Shown piece after piece: positions 1 to 11,066 of a DNA stretch of 64,000 nucleotides. The number at the start of each line of letters is the position of its first letter. Positions within the stretch are counted from its first letter, which is position 1. The notes beneath the pieces are model-generated. The model had not been told where the DNA came from. It made no database searches and saw nothing but the letters and a program-made list of their open reading frames with translations. The translations under genes were made by a program, and so were the position numbers. The DNA is from Cryptomeria japonica (lineage: Eukaryota; Streptophyta; Pinopsida; Cupressales; Cupressaceae), in NCBI RefSeq assembly GCF_030272615.1, contig NC_081406.1, positions 184,363,770 through 184,427,769 of the forward strand. Reading direction: 5' to 3'.

Positions 1-218
1 ACAAGATAGTAAGCAAAGCACACAAAACATATCACCAAGAATGTGAAATTAGACCTTTGTACAATATATCGATAAGGGGAGTATATTTGGATATATTATA
101 TTATTGACTATTGTATATACTGTTAGCATAGTCAAATTTTGCAATTATATAGATTATTGAGTTATAACTTTGAAAGTAGTTTTTGTCAAACATCTCAACT
201 AACGTCAAAAGGGGAGAT
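1..218 (+). other. 3' internal tail of a Sirevirus-like retroelement with purine tract
   Basis: Non-coding sequence ending in a polypurine tract (about 204-218, GTCAAAAGGGGAGAT) immediately before an LTR that starts TGTTACTA. Plus-strand DNA priming in copia/Sirevirus elements starts at such a tract directly upstream of the 3' LTR, so this is the last internal piece of an element whose body lies left of the window. No ORF is supported. Confidence 0.6.
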
Positions 219-1356
219 TGTTACTACTTATCAAGTTGCCATTAGTTTCATGTCAAAGTTATTCTATATACTATAGTCAGTTATCTCTACTGAGATATTC
301 AGTCAGTATGCACAGTCCAGTCGGTTATAGAAGAAAGTAGTCTCAAAATGTAGTATACACCGAGTTGTCTATCGAGTATCATTTCATGTCTACTGAGCAG
401 CAAAGATGACACACTGAGTTAATATACACCGAGTGAAACGTGTTACCAGATTCATTGAACCTGGACATACATATGAAAACGTGTTACAAGATCGAGGCAA
501 TCTAACCATTATCACATTGGAAATTGCACTTAAAGATTGTGTATGATTTTGAGGTCATCTAACCAATGAAATAATTTGCATGGTTATTCATTCGATAAAT
601 CATGTTTGTAAGATCGAAGCAATGAATGGATCACCGTCATAAGAGATCTATTTATACAACACGAGTTAAGAATTAAATAGGTGTATGCATGAGTGTAAGA
701 AGATTGTTATAGAGACATAGAGGTCACTGAGAAGGTTTTCAGAGAATAGTCGAAGAACAGAGTAAACAAAAGGGTTTACCGAGTTAATATATGGGTTACC
801 GAGGTATGCTATAAGCAAGGTCACTTATTCTGAGCACATAGAATCTGCTATAACATTCCAGATGTAAAGTTGCAAATATTTGTAATGATTTTATTGTAAT
901 ATTTTGAAGTTGTAAGAGAAACCTTTAACAAGGTAAAAGACTCTAATCAAGTCTATAAATTGTAAAGCCTCTCACTAGGTGCAGCATTTAGATGAAGTGT
1001 TGTAAAATCCTTTAGCATGGTAGATCTAACAAATCTTGTTACTCCTAACAGGGTCAGCTATCATAAATAGCTAAACATGTAGCTCTAACCAAGCACTCTT
1101 TATTATTGCAGTAGTGAAGTTGTGGGTGCCATCCCCACCATAATTTTTCTCTCTAACCAAGAGTTTCTGCATAACCAAAATATATGTGTTATGGAGTGAA
1201 TCATGTATGATTGTTATCTATTTGTTTTAGCTATATATTATGTTACTGCACTATTTGGTTTATGCATAATAGTAAAGTTATTGTTAAAGAAAAGTTTTGG
1301 AGTACTGATTCACCCCTCCCCTCTTAGTACATTAGCTTTCCATATTGGGCCTAACA
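219..1356 (+). repeat. 3' LTR of a Sirevirus-like element (upstream copy outside window)
   Basis: It starts TGTTAC directly after a purine tract and ends near CCTAACA at about 1356. A C-rich box (1309-1328, TGATTCACCCCTCCCCTCTTAG-like) lies near the end, as in every other Sirevirus-like LTR in this window. The 5' LTR partner is not present, so the right boundary is inferred from the TG...CA rule and could instead be near 1331. Short ORFs here (for example 1203-1394) are LTR sequence, not genes. Confidence 0.6.
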
Positions 1357-2480
1357 AATACAATGAAAAATACAGTCTTAGAAAGGAATCTTGATATTAA
1401 TGAGGACATTAGAATTTATAGCATTATAACTGATCAAAAGTCACCATCATGGAGGTATCCTTCACAGTCATATGATATAACAAGAATGAATAATATATTG
1501 ATAGCCATCAAAGATTTTGTCACAGTGTTTTATTGTATTATAACAATGATCATGATTATAATTTCAATCCAAATGCCTTCAAAGGAGCAACTTCAACATA
1601 GAATTAGTAGTCCAAGGATAGTTTGCAACCATGGAATTTATAAATAGTTCAAAGTCCAACACAATGAATAATTAAATATTGCTACAACAATTCTTCATGG
1701 ACAATCCATAGCCTTATAACAAATGCACTGATAGGGGCAAAATAGATCACTATTATCATGGGTCTGAGACAATATAAAATGATTAAATTATACAGTTATT
1801 AGCAGTCATAAACTATCTTAGAGGATTGACAAAGAAAAACATAGGTGTTCTCCTCATAGAACATAGAGATATGAAGAAATAACAAGATGTGAGGTAACAG
1901 TTATAAAATTTGGATGAACTCAAATCGACATTTACAAATACAACCTACCCTTTATAATACCTAATTGAAAAAAAGGATGCAATGCAAGTCCTTGTATCAA
2001 TAATGTCTGGCAGATAGTAAAAAACTAGAACAATCAATTCCATATAAAAGTGGTTAGACTTAAAATGATAAGGAAAGTTTAAAAATGCTAGAGAAAATGT
2101 CAAGTAATAAAAACACTTTCAAGGATGAGGCATATTCATAACTTTTGTAGTCCCGCCATGGATATGAACACTAGAAGCAACTCATACTATTAGTGTACAT
2201 ACAAGACAATAAGGGAGTTCATTATACCCAACAACTTGTGGTGTTGTTGTTCATGTTGGCTTTGTTGGACCCTACAATTAAGATTCAATATACATTATTC
2301 AATAAGATTAACTATGCAACATAATAAAATATTGAAAAATGTGTTATCTTATTGAGCTTCACTTTGTTTCGAGAATAGTTTAATATTCTCTACTTAACAG
2401 GGCCAACCACGTGAAGGTGGAAGCTCATTTGGCCCCTCCCCCCTAACATCACTCTAAATTCCTCGTTAACATCTAATATT
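1357..2480. other. No recognisable gene
   Basis: AT-rich sequence without a recognised domain. A possible short ORF at 1345-1647 begins inside the LTR and has no family features. The segment 2263-2448 starts TGTTGG and ends CTAACA like a tiny LTR but has no target duplication or partner. Confidence 0.5.
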
Positions 2481-2666
2481 CAATCATTCTTTCTATCATT
2501 AATAAAATATAATATTCATTCATTAATATCACATAACATTCATTAACATGTAACATTGATTAACAATAATTAACACACAACATTCATCAATATTAATTAA
2601 CACATATCATCCATAACCATTCATTAGCACATAATTACATTCTTAACACATAAAAATCAGTCATTA

Positions 2667-3530
2667 TCAAATAAGGTAGATTACAATCATTTCTTTTTTT
2701 TGTTTTTTCTTTGAATCTATGAAAAGACTAATTGGAGAATCCTTTTCTTCATCATTTGCCCCCTCTTTAGTTGTTTTTCCCTCTGCTCGTGATCTCGATA
2801 TATGCCTAGTCCTATACTGAGGACAAGGACATTGAAGCGAAGGGGGGTCCTTTGTAATAACAAAGAAATGGGTTAAATTCAAAACATTTTTTTATTATTG
2901 TTACAAGTATTTCATTAATTTAGAGAACATAACTGTTGCTCTCTTTACGTGATGGGGCCATGCCATTTTGTCTAGCCCCAACCTCAACATGCTGATCACC
3001 CTCTAGATCCTCTGGAGTTGAAATACTAAAGGTTACATTAATGTTGAACACCAATTGTAATTAAATTTGTTTAATGAAATAATTGTGATCCTCTTTACCT
3101 GATTGGGGAACATCACATTCCTGATGTTGTTTACCCAGATCATGCTCCACTTGGTCACCACCGACTACATGCTCTAAAATATTAACAAAAAGGGTTACAT
3201 TAATTACTACTCTAATTACAAATTAAGATGTTTAATTGTATTAATAATTACATAAATAAATTTGAATGGAAAATGAATACCTCCACTACTGGGATGCACA
3301 TCTAGACCTTCATGTGCAAGTGGTGTTTCATGATTAGCAGGCTGCATTCCAATGTCATGCACATTGTTATCATTGCTTGCTTATTTTAAACAAATATAGT
3401 CACTTTATGTTGGAACTCAACATCAATTAGATTATTGGTAAAGTATTCAATTTGAAACAATTTTCATTTAGCTTATTTACCTATGTGATGGATGCACCAG
3501 AATCTTGTGTTTGCCCACTCAATTCTCATA
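2667..3530 (-). pseudogene. Putative 3' exons of the CACTA TnpA-like gene
   Basis: Several short open stretches on the minus strand look like exons. One near 2950-3020 encodes EDLEGDQHVEVGARQNG; a second near 3095-3175 encodes GDQVEHDLGKQHQECDV; a third near 3290-3365 encodes GMQPANHETPLAHEGLDV. The first two are followed by the donor-like GTAAAGAG. They share an acidic, His/Gln-rich composition and similar phasing, as if one exon had been duplicated. A last open stretch (2882-2667) is basic and begins after an acceptor-like ACAAAG. No domain is recognised. Assignment to the TnpA-like gene rests on position and strand only, so the gene model is tentative. Confidence 0.35.
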
Positions 3531-3867
3531 GCCGATCAGCCATGGCTGTATAGCCTTGCGGGTAGGCAATTCTCTTGTCATCTTCTATGGGTGCTCTATT
3601 GAATTTAGAGCCTTGGTATCGTGAACTTTGCTTGCATTTTTTGATAAAAAAAAAATCGTTTGCAGTTTATAAATATTTTGATGTGATATTTCATTTACAG
3701 ATACTTACAATTCATGTTGCAAGTTTCATATAACCACTAGAGCTGAGTTTGTGTTGCACATGCTTTTCTTGTCTTGCCTTGGTTGCCTTTGACATGTCAC
3801 TTAGTCTATGAAAATTTTGAAATATTTTAGATTATTTAAATATAAAGAGTAATTAATTAGTACATAA

Positions 3868-4172
3868 TTACATTGTTAATAGTATCCCATACCTTCTTTT
3901 GGTGTCTAGTGGTGTATTTCTTTTTTTCCTTTCAATTCTCTCCTTGGCATCCAAAATCAGGTCCTTCCACTCCCTCTCTGGAATCATGGTGGGACGCTCA
4001 TACTTTATATTCTTCTCTAAATGGGTCTTGTATTGGTCCCTCACACACTTTAGATATGTGCCATCTTTTTCAAGGAGCTTGGTTTTATCAAATGTGTCAT
4101 TTCCAAACCACTCAACCATACGGTTTGTCAATTCATCTTTTAACCTTTTTTCTTGGTCATTCCACCTTTTAA
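3868..4172 (-). pseudogene. Transposase_24-like (TnpA-type) segment
   Basis: The minus strand encodes a tryptophan- and charge-rich segment: WNDQEKRLKDELTNRMVEWFG, then YLKCVRDQYKTHLEKNIKYE, then MIPEREWKDLILDAKERIERK. The spacing of W-F, R-x-x-Y-K and P-x-x-W-K-x-L resembles the plant Transposase_24 / TnpA family that accompanies TnpD in CACTA elements. TnpA-type proteins bind the transposon's subterminal repeats. A preceding mini-exon near 4315-4340 encodes IFGPTIRK, which matches the start of that domain in other members. Downstream (lower coordinates) an intron follows at about 3890. The similarity is remembered rather than searched, so the family call is moderate. Confidence 0.5.
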
Positions 4173-4483
4173 AGAAAATTCAAACCTGTTAGATTCAAAA
4201 ACGAACTCAAGCTACATTTATTATAGTTCAAGAAATGGATCAAAGGGAAACTATTCTAGCAATGATATGAAATCAAAATAGTGGATTAGGGTTAGTTCAA
4301 ATATGATGTTCTACCTTTTACGTATGGTGGGCCCAAATATCTGCAATGTAATGTCATTAAGATTTTTATAAAAAATATCATTTCTTGATAAAATTCAGTG
4401 GATCATTAGTCCAAAATGTGTGATCAGAAAGTAAATTACATTTAGACTATATATAATAATAATTTTAAAGTACCTGGAACCTT

Positions 4484-5640
4484 CTATATCTTTAAGGGAA
4501 TCATTTCCTCATTGCTCACCACCAATGTGGCCTGCAACATTCCTATACTATAAATATGAGAAGATCTAGGAAATGATGGTATGTTATCAATAGTAGTCAC
4601 CTTTGGCACATCCTCATGTGCATCTCCTACTGCAGAAAATGAATCCACTATGAAATGCCACCAAGAAAGAACGCTTGAAGGGAAATAAACACATAACAAA
4701 AGATAGAGCAAAAGAGGGATCTACCAACAGTGGGCGGGCCAATATGATGTGCGGTAGAGGATGTCTGCATGCTACGTGTTGCTGAAATTGCAGTCAATAA
4801 TACAGGTGGGGCTAACCTCTGATGAGGCACCAACAACATTTTCACAGGAACATTGACAACACCTAAAGAATAATACATTAAATATAAAACATTAAATATA
4901 TGAAAAGTGCAAGAATTGTAAACAAGGATGAACCTTTATTATGAACATTGACAATATCAAGTATGATGTATTTTGGGTACTCAAAGTGATAAGCCAAGCA
5001 AGTGATAAGCCAAGAAAATCATCATCACCTGAACTACCTACAATACCCTGATCTTTGCCACCAGGTTGATGAGGACGCATAAATTGCTATAAAAACAACA
5101 CGTACATATTTTTGTTAATGACAGAAAAGAGTATAAAATATAAACCATTATTGAACTTTTGTTATAATTAAAGCTTTCATTACTACTTACTTGCAAGTTT
5201 TCTGTTGTTCGAATCAATTTTTGCACTCTCTCTCATATCTCATCATTCTGAGGCTCAACGGATGCCAAAGCAACAATCTCTCTACTAATTTTTCTAATAG
5301 ACTTTTTTATCAATTCCATAGGGTTTGTGGAATTTGCAGGGTCATCATCACTTAATCCTGTTGAGTTGACATCCATAGAGAGGTGCTCAAGTACTACAAA
5401 TCCCTTTCTCTTTCCCCAAACATCTGTCTGTGACAAGAATATCATTAACAATTACAAAATTACTCTAAAAAACTAAAAAAAAGAACATAATAATGTAACA
5501 GTTTGCTTCTATCTAATTTGTACAATTACAATGAGGTTTACCTTCTTGGTAGAAGTATCATGACCTACATCCTTGTTTGTGCTATGTGATGGATCCATGT
5601 CGCCCTATGACAAAGAAAAAATATAAAAAAACTTTAACAA
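4484..5640 (-). pseudogene. Middle exons of the SET/TnpA-like gene, unrecognised
   Basis: Minus-strand open stretches sit in order between the SET segment and the Transposase_24-like segment. They include TDVWGKRKGFVVLEHLSMDV (about 5430-5370), followed by a helical SIRKISREIVALASVEPQND and then an in-frame TGA and ERVQKLIRTTENLQ ending at a GTAAGTAG donor (near 5190). Further stretches are QFMRPHQPGGKDQGIVGSS (near 5085-5030), VVNVPVKMLLVPHQRLAPPV (4857-4800) and GDAHEDVPKVTTIDNIPSF (4630-4570). Acceptor and donor dinucleotides flank several of them. I recognise no domain; they look like linker exons of one multi-exon gene. At least one stop (TGA near 5236) suggests a pseudogene. Confidence 0.4.
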
Positions 5641-5739
5641 AATGAAACCAATAGACTTAGCAAAAAAATTCATAATAAAATGGTATATTGGAGTCATTAA
5701 TTGGAGGTTGGTTAATTTAAATGGTATATAGTACATACT

Positions 5740-6270
5740 ACCCCCATGATAGTAACTTTGTTTTTATCTATACGATTCAAATTGTAATTGATTAGCATCT
5801 CTTCCCCTGCACTTATTGATTTTATCGCACATACGAATACATGATTTCCCTCGTGTGCCTCAAATATGCAATTGGGTTGTTTATTAGTTGACCCAGGTCG
5901 CATACTATTTATAAAACCTGTAATATTCCCTCTTGATTTTGGCCTTCCATCAATGTATACAACCACTCGTTTACTTTGATCATTATCTTTCGGTTGTATA
6001 TAATTTGCTGATAGTGCATACCTACACATACTTTTTTTATATCGAACAATCTGCATCCAATTATTGTAATTGTAATAAGGTCCGACAAACTACATCAATT
6101 CAGCAACTTTGTTGTAACAGACCTTTATGCTGTCCATGGAAAATAGGCCCAAACCATGTAACGACGAAGGTGCTATGCAATATAACCTATCGTTAACACA
6201 AAAATCGATGTTTATTGGAGGAAGTTCCTTGGGTACCCATTGTTTCTGTAGATGTTTGTACCTCAAGGGC
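5740..6270 (-). pseudogene. SET-domain segment, C-terminal part (interrupted by E1)
   Basis: Read on the minus strand, this carries the hallmarks of a SET (lysine methyltransferase) domain in order. They are an N-terminal SLHGLGLFS (G-x-G, near 6165), a central NITGFINSMRPGSTNKQPNC (the N-H-x-C-x-x-P-N-C region, here with NS instead of NH), and a C-terminal ISAGEEMLINYNL (the GEE-x-x-x-Y motif, near 5800-5770). A TAG at 6092-6090 breaks the frame. The segment ends at a donor-like GGGGTAGTATG near 5740. The open frame continues from 12986 across the E1 retrotransposon. SET proteins transfer methyl groups from S-adenosylmethionine to lysines, often on histones. The altered NH motif and the stop make activity doubtful. 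Confidence 0.65.
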
Positions 6271-7073
6271 TATTAGGAATCCCAAAGATACTGAGAGGGG
6301 GGAGTGAATCAGTATCTAACCAGTTATAATATTTTCTTCACTTATAACATGAAAAACATATTAAAACTGTGTACCGATAAAGCATAAATAATACATCAAA
6401 TAAGAACAAGAACCACAACATGAAAAGCACACCATAACACAATGTTTTAATGAGGAAACCTAGTGTGGGAAAAACCTTGGTGGGATTTGTGACCCACAAT
6501 ATTCACTTACTGGCCAATAAGGGAATATTACTCTTACAATAGGGGCCTGCACATGTAGGAAGGCCAAGTGCCTAGAGTTCACTGCTCAATTACAAAGGAA
6601 GTCACACTGACTTACAAAAATGGATTATACTAATCCAATGTCTTGTATTGCTTTAGATTAGCATCTTCTATGCCAAATTCATTACTGGTTTAAGTTATGC
6701 TACATACATAAACCCTTAACCTATAATTCGCATATTAGGTCTGCTACCTTCTATTCAAATTTCGCATCGTACCTCTACTACTATTTTTTAATGATCTACA
6801 ATGATCTCATACATATATGAGTCATATTACAATTCGCCATGTCAGATTACAAAATTTTTTACAATTAATAACAAAATACATTAATACAAAAATGTTGTCA
6901 GCCAGGGTGTCGGTATTCTTCTTTTTCGATGTCGGTGTCCTGTATGCTGGTGTAGAGTCTGCCAGTGCCGGTGCCTGTGTTTGCCTGCCGGTATCACATG
7001 ATTGCAAGGTTGCCATCATTGACAATACCTTCAATCACCTAAAATTTCTCATTGGAGTGTGCATTTGCTAACA
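6271..7073 (-). repeat. E1 3' LTR
   Basis: 803 bp, the same length as its partner at 12183-12985. On the minus strand it starts TGTTAGCA after a purine tract and ends CCTAATA (terminal CA changed to TA). It contains the shared C-rich box (6287-6312, read in reverse). ORFs at 6817-7071 and 6822-7034 lie within the LTR and are not genes. Confidence 0.9.
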
Positions 7074-7256
7074 ATCTCTCCCTTTGGCATTGATGGCAAC
7101 ACTCATGAGAAAAATTCAAGAATGTATCCAAAAATTGAAGTCCAAAAAAAATCTTGCCAAAAATTGTATGTCCAAAAAATGTGTACTCCCCCTGAGCAGA
7201 TAATCTCTACTTCCTTTTGACCATTTTTCTCATCACACTACTCCCCCTTTGACATC
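7074..7256 (-). other. E1 polypurine tracts (three)
   Basis: On the minus strand, three G-rich purine blocks precede the 3' LTR: GTCAAAGGGGGAG (about 7238-7256), CAGGGGGAG (about 7187-7201) and GCCAAAGGGAGAGAT (7074-7088, abutting the LTR). Serial purine tracts of the CAAAGGGGGAG type are a known hallmark of Sireviruses. The same order and similar spacing recur in E2 and E3. Confidence 0.7.
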
Positions 7257-7270
7257 AATGACAAAGGTTG

Positions 7271-8862
7271 TCATTCACTATCAGTGGAGTCCTGCCTGGA
7301 TTCTTGTAACCGGTGGGTTACAATCTGAAAAATATCTGTCAAAACCAAATTTAAACCATTACTGAAAGATTTGCTGTATTTTATTGCCTCTAAATTTCTC
7401 TTCACTGTACCGATGAGTATGTGCATTTTCTCTTCCGGTGTCTTCAGTCTGGTAACCAGAGCCTCGGATATTTCTTTTCTCAAAGAAATGAGGTAATCTA
7501 GTTCTAGACCAAGTCTACATTTCAAGTCCTTTGCTTTATCCTTTATTCTTTCTTTTTCCTTCTTTAACTGCTTGATTTTCTCTTCTTGCTCCGCAATCTT
7601 CTTCTCTATCTCAAGAAATGAATCCGATGTACCTATCAGATTGTCAGCAATTTTGATAATCTTATCTTGTGCTTTGCTAATTTCCTTGTCTAGATCTTCT
7701 ATTAAAATATTTGTTTTACAAGAATCTCTATACAGTTTCTTGAAGTCAAAAATTATTGCTCCAAGTTCTGGTAATAAGTTTCCATTTTCTCCTTATTTTT
7801 CTTCATAATTTCCTCAAAGAATTTCTCTTTTTCTTTAATCATTCTCTCCTTAAATGCATCCTCATTTACTTCATCAATCGTTAGAATGTTGCCGGTGATT
7901 AACTTAGACAATGTGTCTAGTTGACCTACAGAATCCTTATTATCAATAATGCACTTTGGTGCTATTAATTTAAGAATAGGGATGGTGTCATCAATAGCCT
8001 TATAGGCTTGTGCATTACATTCTGTGATCTTCTTTATTGAGTCCAATAAGACCTCTATTACATTTGTAGGTCTGAATTCTACCATAGAAGTACCAGATGT
8101 TTGTCCAACTATCTTCACAATAGCCATGCTACCAATTGTGGTAATCACCTTACTTGATTCAACCTTTGATAGGTCAGTTTGTGTTTGCATTTCTACAAAT
8201 AAAGGTTTAGGCTTTTCAGTTTGTGCCGGTGACACTATCTCGGTCTGAACTTGTGCCTCAACCTGTACTTGTTCTAGTTTCTCTATTTGTGTGTCAGAAG
8301 GTTTCTCTGAGCTTTCAACTGCTAGTTTTTCAGATGTAGTCTCATTTTGTACCTTTGTACTTTCCTTTGTTGGTTCTTCTGATGTTTTGCTAGTTGTATC
8401 TACCAGTTTCTCAGTGGTATCCTCTATCAGTTTCTCTATCTTTGTAGGTTTTTCTATGCTTATCTCAACCTTTGTAGCCGGTGACTCAATAGTCACATAT
8501 GTCTTCTTATCCTTAGTGGTTTCTCTATCAACCACAACATTTACTTCTTGAGTATCAATATTCACAGTGTACAAAACTTCAGACTTGAGATTTGTATCCT
8601 CTAATGGAGTCTCCATATTCTCAGTAGCCAGTTGACTTTTAGTAGTATCTACCAGTGGAGTATCTAAAGGAGGTGGGGGTACATTATCAGTTATTTTAAG
8701 GCTTGGAGGTCCACCTACCTTACCTTTCCCCTTATCCCTATCCTTTTGATATACTTTAATAGTCTTTGGTCTAAGTAATTCTTCTTGTTTTTCTTTTTCC
8801 ACAAAGAATATATCCCATGCATCTATTGTTTCTTTAGAGACTTCTTTTACTCTTCCTGCCAT
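7271..8862 (-). pseudogene. E1 ORF3, unrecognised coiled-coil protein
   Basis: Open from the ATG at 8862 to a stop near 7753 (369 aa), then frameshifted and continuing to about 7271. It begins MAGRVKEVSKETIDAWDIFF. A long Thr/Glu/Lys/Val-rich low-complexity middle (residues about 75-235) follows, then a conserved C-terminal block with STSMVEFRPTNVIEVLLDSI-type sequence and helical, charged repeats. The continuation (7525-7271) encodes a coiled-coil-like end. E3 carries the same protein (49031-50727), with N- and C-terminal blocks conserved and the middle variable. It lies 12 nt, in frame, after the ORF2 TGA. I recognise no enzyme domain. No function is assigned; the position replaces pol. Confidence 0.6.
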
Positions 8863-8874
8863 CAGTGCTACATG

Positions 8875-10695
8875 TCAGGGAGCAGTGGAGAATACTGTCC
8901 AGTTTTCTTCACTGATTAGTTTATCTATTTCATCAGTTGAGTTGACTGGATGTACTACAAGTAATTTCTCAATCTTGATTTTCTTGTCCATCTCAACGAT
9001 GGCTAACCTTCTAGCTTCTAATCTCCTATATAGATCATTTGGTATTTCATCAACAACTTCCATCAAAAATTTCTTATAAATATCTAAGTTTAAAATTACA
9101 CTGTTCTCTATGGTTTCCTTGTCATATGCTGATAGTGTGTTGTATATTTTGCTGATGTTCTTTAGCTTACCATCCTCTATAATTTCACTCAAGAGTTTAT
9201 CGAGTGGAGCAATATTCTGTTTTGCCTTCTTTTTCTTTGGAGTCATTTTCTTTACCGGAGGCCTAACTACCTGTTGTTTTTGTCTGGTTCTCTTGGGTGC
9301 AGGTGAGGGTACCGATGAGGGTTTTCTTTTCCTTTCTACCCTTTTAAATACTATTGGTATATCACTCTTAGAAGAAGTTCCAACCGGTGAAAGATGAGTT
9401 TTCGATTGAAGTCCTTCCAACTCACTTTCCTTTATACCAGTTTGCTTCAAAACATCTTCCTTAATTTCTTTAGCCTGTCGGGTTCCTTTTCTTACTATTT
9501 CTTTGATCTTCTTAACCCTTTTCCTAGACTGAATCCTACTCTCAATTGTTTCAGCATTTCCAAAAAATTCCTTAGTGGGTTCCTTTGGTGCTTCAAGGAG
9601 GGCTTTTGCATAAGTTTCAATAATATTGTCATCTATCTCATAGCCCATTTCAGTTACCCAGATAGTTCTTGGGACAATTGCCTCCATCCAGATTTCATCC
9701 TTTTTAATTACAAAACAAATTTCTTTTTGATACTTGTCCACAATAGCTTGTGATAGTCTTATTCTAGTTTTCATTCGAGCCTTTAATGCTTGAAAGTATT
9801 CATTTAAGTTTTTCTCCCGATTTTCTCCCATGTTTTCTAGTAGATCCAACAATTGCTTTCCTACCGGAATGTCAAAGCCAAAATCTCTTGCACCAATACC
9901 AGACACTTGTTTAGTTATGTACAACATTAGACAAACAAGCAAATTTCCAAATCTGAATGTTCCTTTCTTATCTCCTTTAATTTTCCCCAGATTGTCTATC
10001 AATTCATCTTTAAGCCATTCACATATATCTATTTTAGCATTGTTGTTGACCATGTCATAAGCACTCTTAATACATAGGTTAGAAACTGAGTTCAACCTAT
10101 TTGCATGTGTAGCTTTGTAACCTAAGATCATACTGATAAATCTGACATTTTTGTCCTTTACATTGTTTACCCTTAGAGACCTTTTGTCAAATGTTGCACA
10201 AGTTAAATCCATCGCTGTGTCATTTGAGACTCTCTTTGTTTTGTCAGGTCTGCTACCAGTGGAAGGTAACCCTATTACTACCTTAACAACTTCCTTTGTG
10301 ATTTTATGGATTGAATCCAACTAGAAGAATTCACCATGAACCCTACTTAACATAATCCTTATAATATCCTTGGGAAAATCCGGGACACTAAGGATTTCAA
10401 TAAAACCTAGGGTTTCCACTATCTTATGTTCCGGTTTGATATTTCCAGATTCATCACAAATCATAGTCCTATACATATTTTTGATCTCATCATCACCTAA
10501 TTCCTCTATATGACAATGTATATACATCCTAGGGTCTTCAACATATACAACTCCCTTGGGAATTTGAGAAAATGCACCTATGCTATCATCTTTCCTTGCA
10601 ATTTGAGGAACCAATTTAAATACAGGTCTAGGGTGCTTAACAACCTCAACAACAATGGGGTTTACAATAAATTCAGGAGTGGATGAGGATGCCAT
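8875..10695 (-). pseudogene. E1 ORF2, conserved unrecognised protein (one TAG)
   Basis: It starts at the ATG at 10695 (MASSSTPEFIVNPIVVEVV) and runs 124 codons to TAG at 10323-10321. It then stays open in the same frame for 481 codons to TGA at 8877-8875. At the TAG position E3 has TGG (Trp), so a single G-to-A change probably made it. Conserved blocks are YIHCHIEELG (about residue 55), IRIMLSRVHGEF (about 113), MILGYKATHANRLNSVS (about 190), FGNLLVCLMLYI (about 250), and a basic KR-rich stretch followed by IPNDLYRRLEARR. The same blocks, much diverged, occur in E2. No known domain is recognised. The family place between Gag and 3' LTR recalls the extra env-like ORF of some Sireviruses, but I see no clear signal peptide or membrane span, so that is speculation. 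Confidence 0.65.
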
Positions 10696-11066
10696 GATTA
10701 TAAATACCTCAATCTGCCTTAAGGATGAATGCTTTGATGAACTGCTTCACTTCTTCGCTAAGGATGCCTTGACTCGAGAATTTTCGCACTCTTGAAGATT
10801 TGAATGCTTGGTGAATGAAAAAGGAGCCAAAACATTTTATTTTTAATGTTATTTTCTCTAACTACCACATTTAATATTTGCTGGTTAAGTCACAACTTAA
10901 CTCATCTATTGGTATAGAAGTAATTTCAACTTCTCACCATCAACTGGGGGAATAATAGTATGTTTTTCATTTTGTTGCTAAACCCTCAAGGATTTTCCTT
11001 CAGTTAGATGAAGAGTCTCCTACTAGTGGAGTTTTACTCTATTCTGCCAGTGCAGGAGTATTCCCA

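Noticed and set aside
2165-2175. CACTAGAAGC as left terminus of the CACTA element
   Set aside because: No matching TAGTG terminus with shared inner bases or a 3-bp target duplication could be found on the right side (for example TACTAGTGG near 36077 does not match beyond the core).
2263-2448. Possible 186-bp solo mini-LTR (TGTTGG...CTAACA)
   Set aside because: Flanks show no target duplication (GGCTT versus TCACT) and no partner copy occurs in the window.
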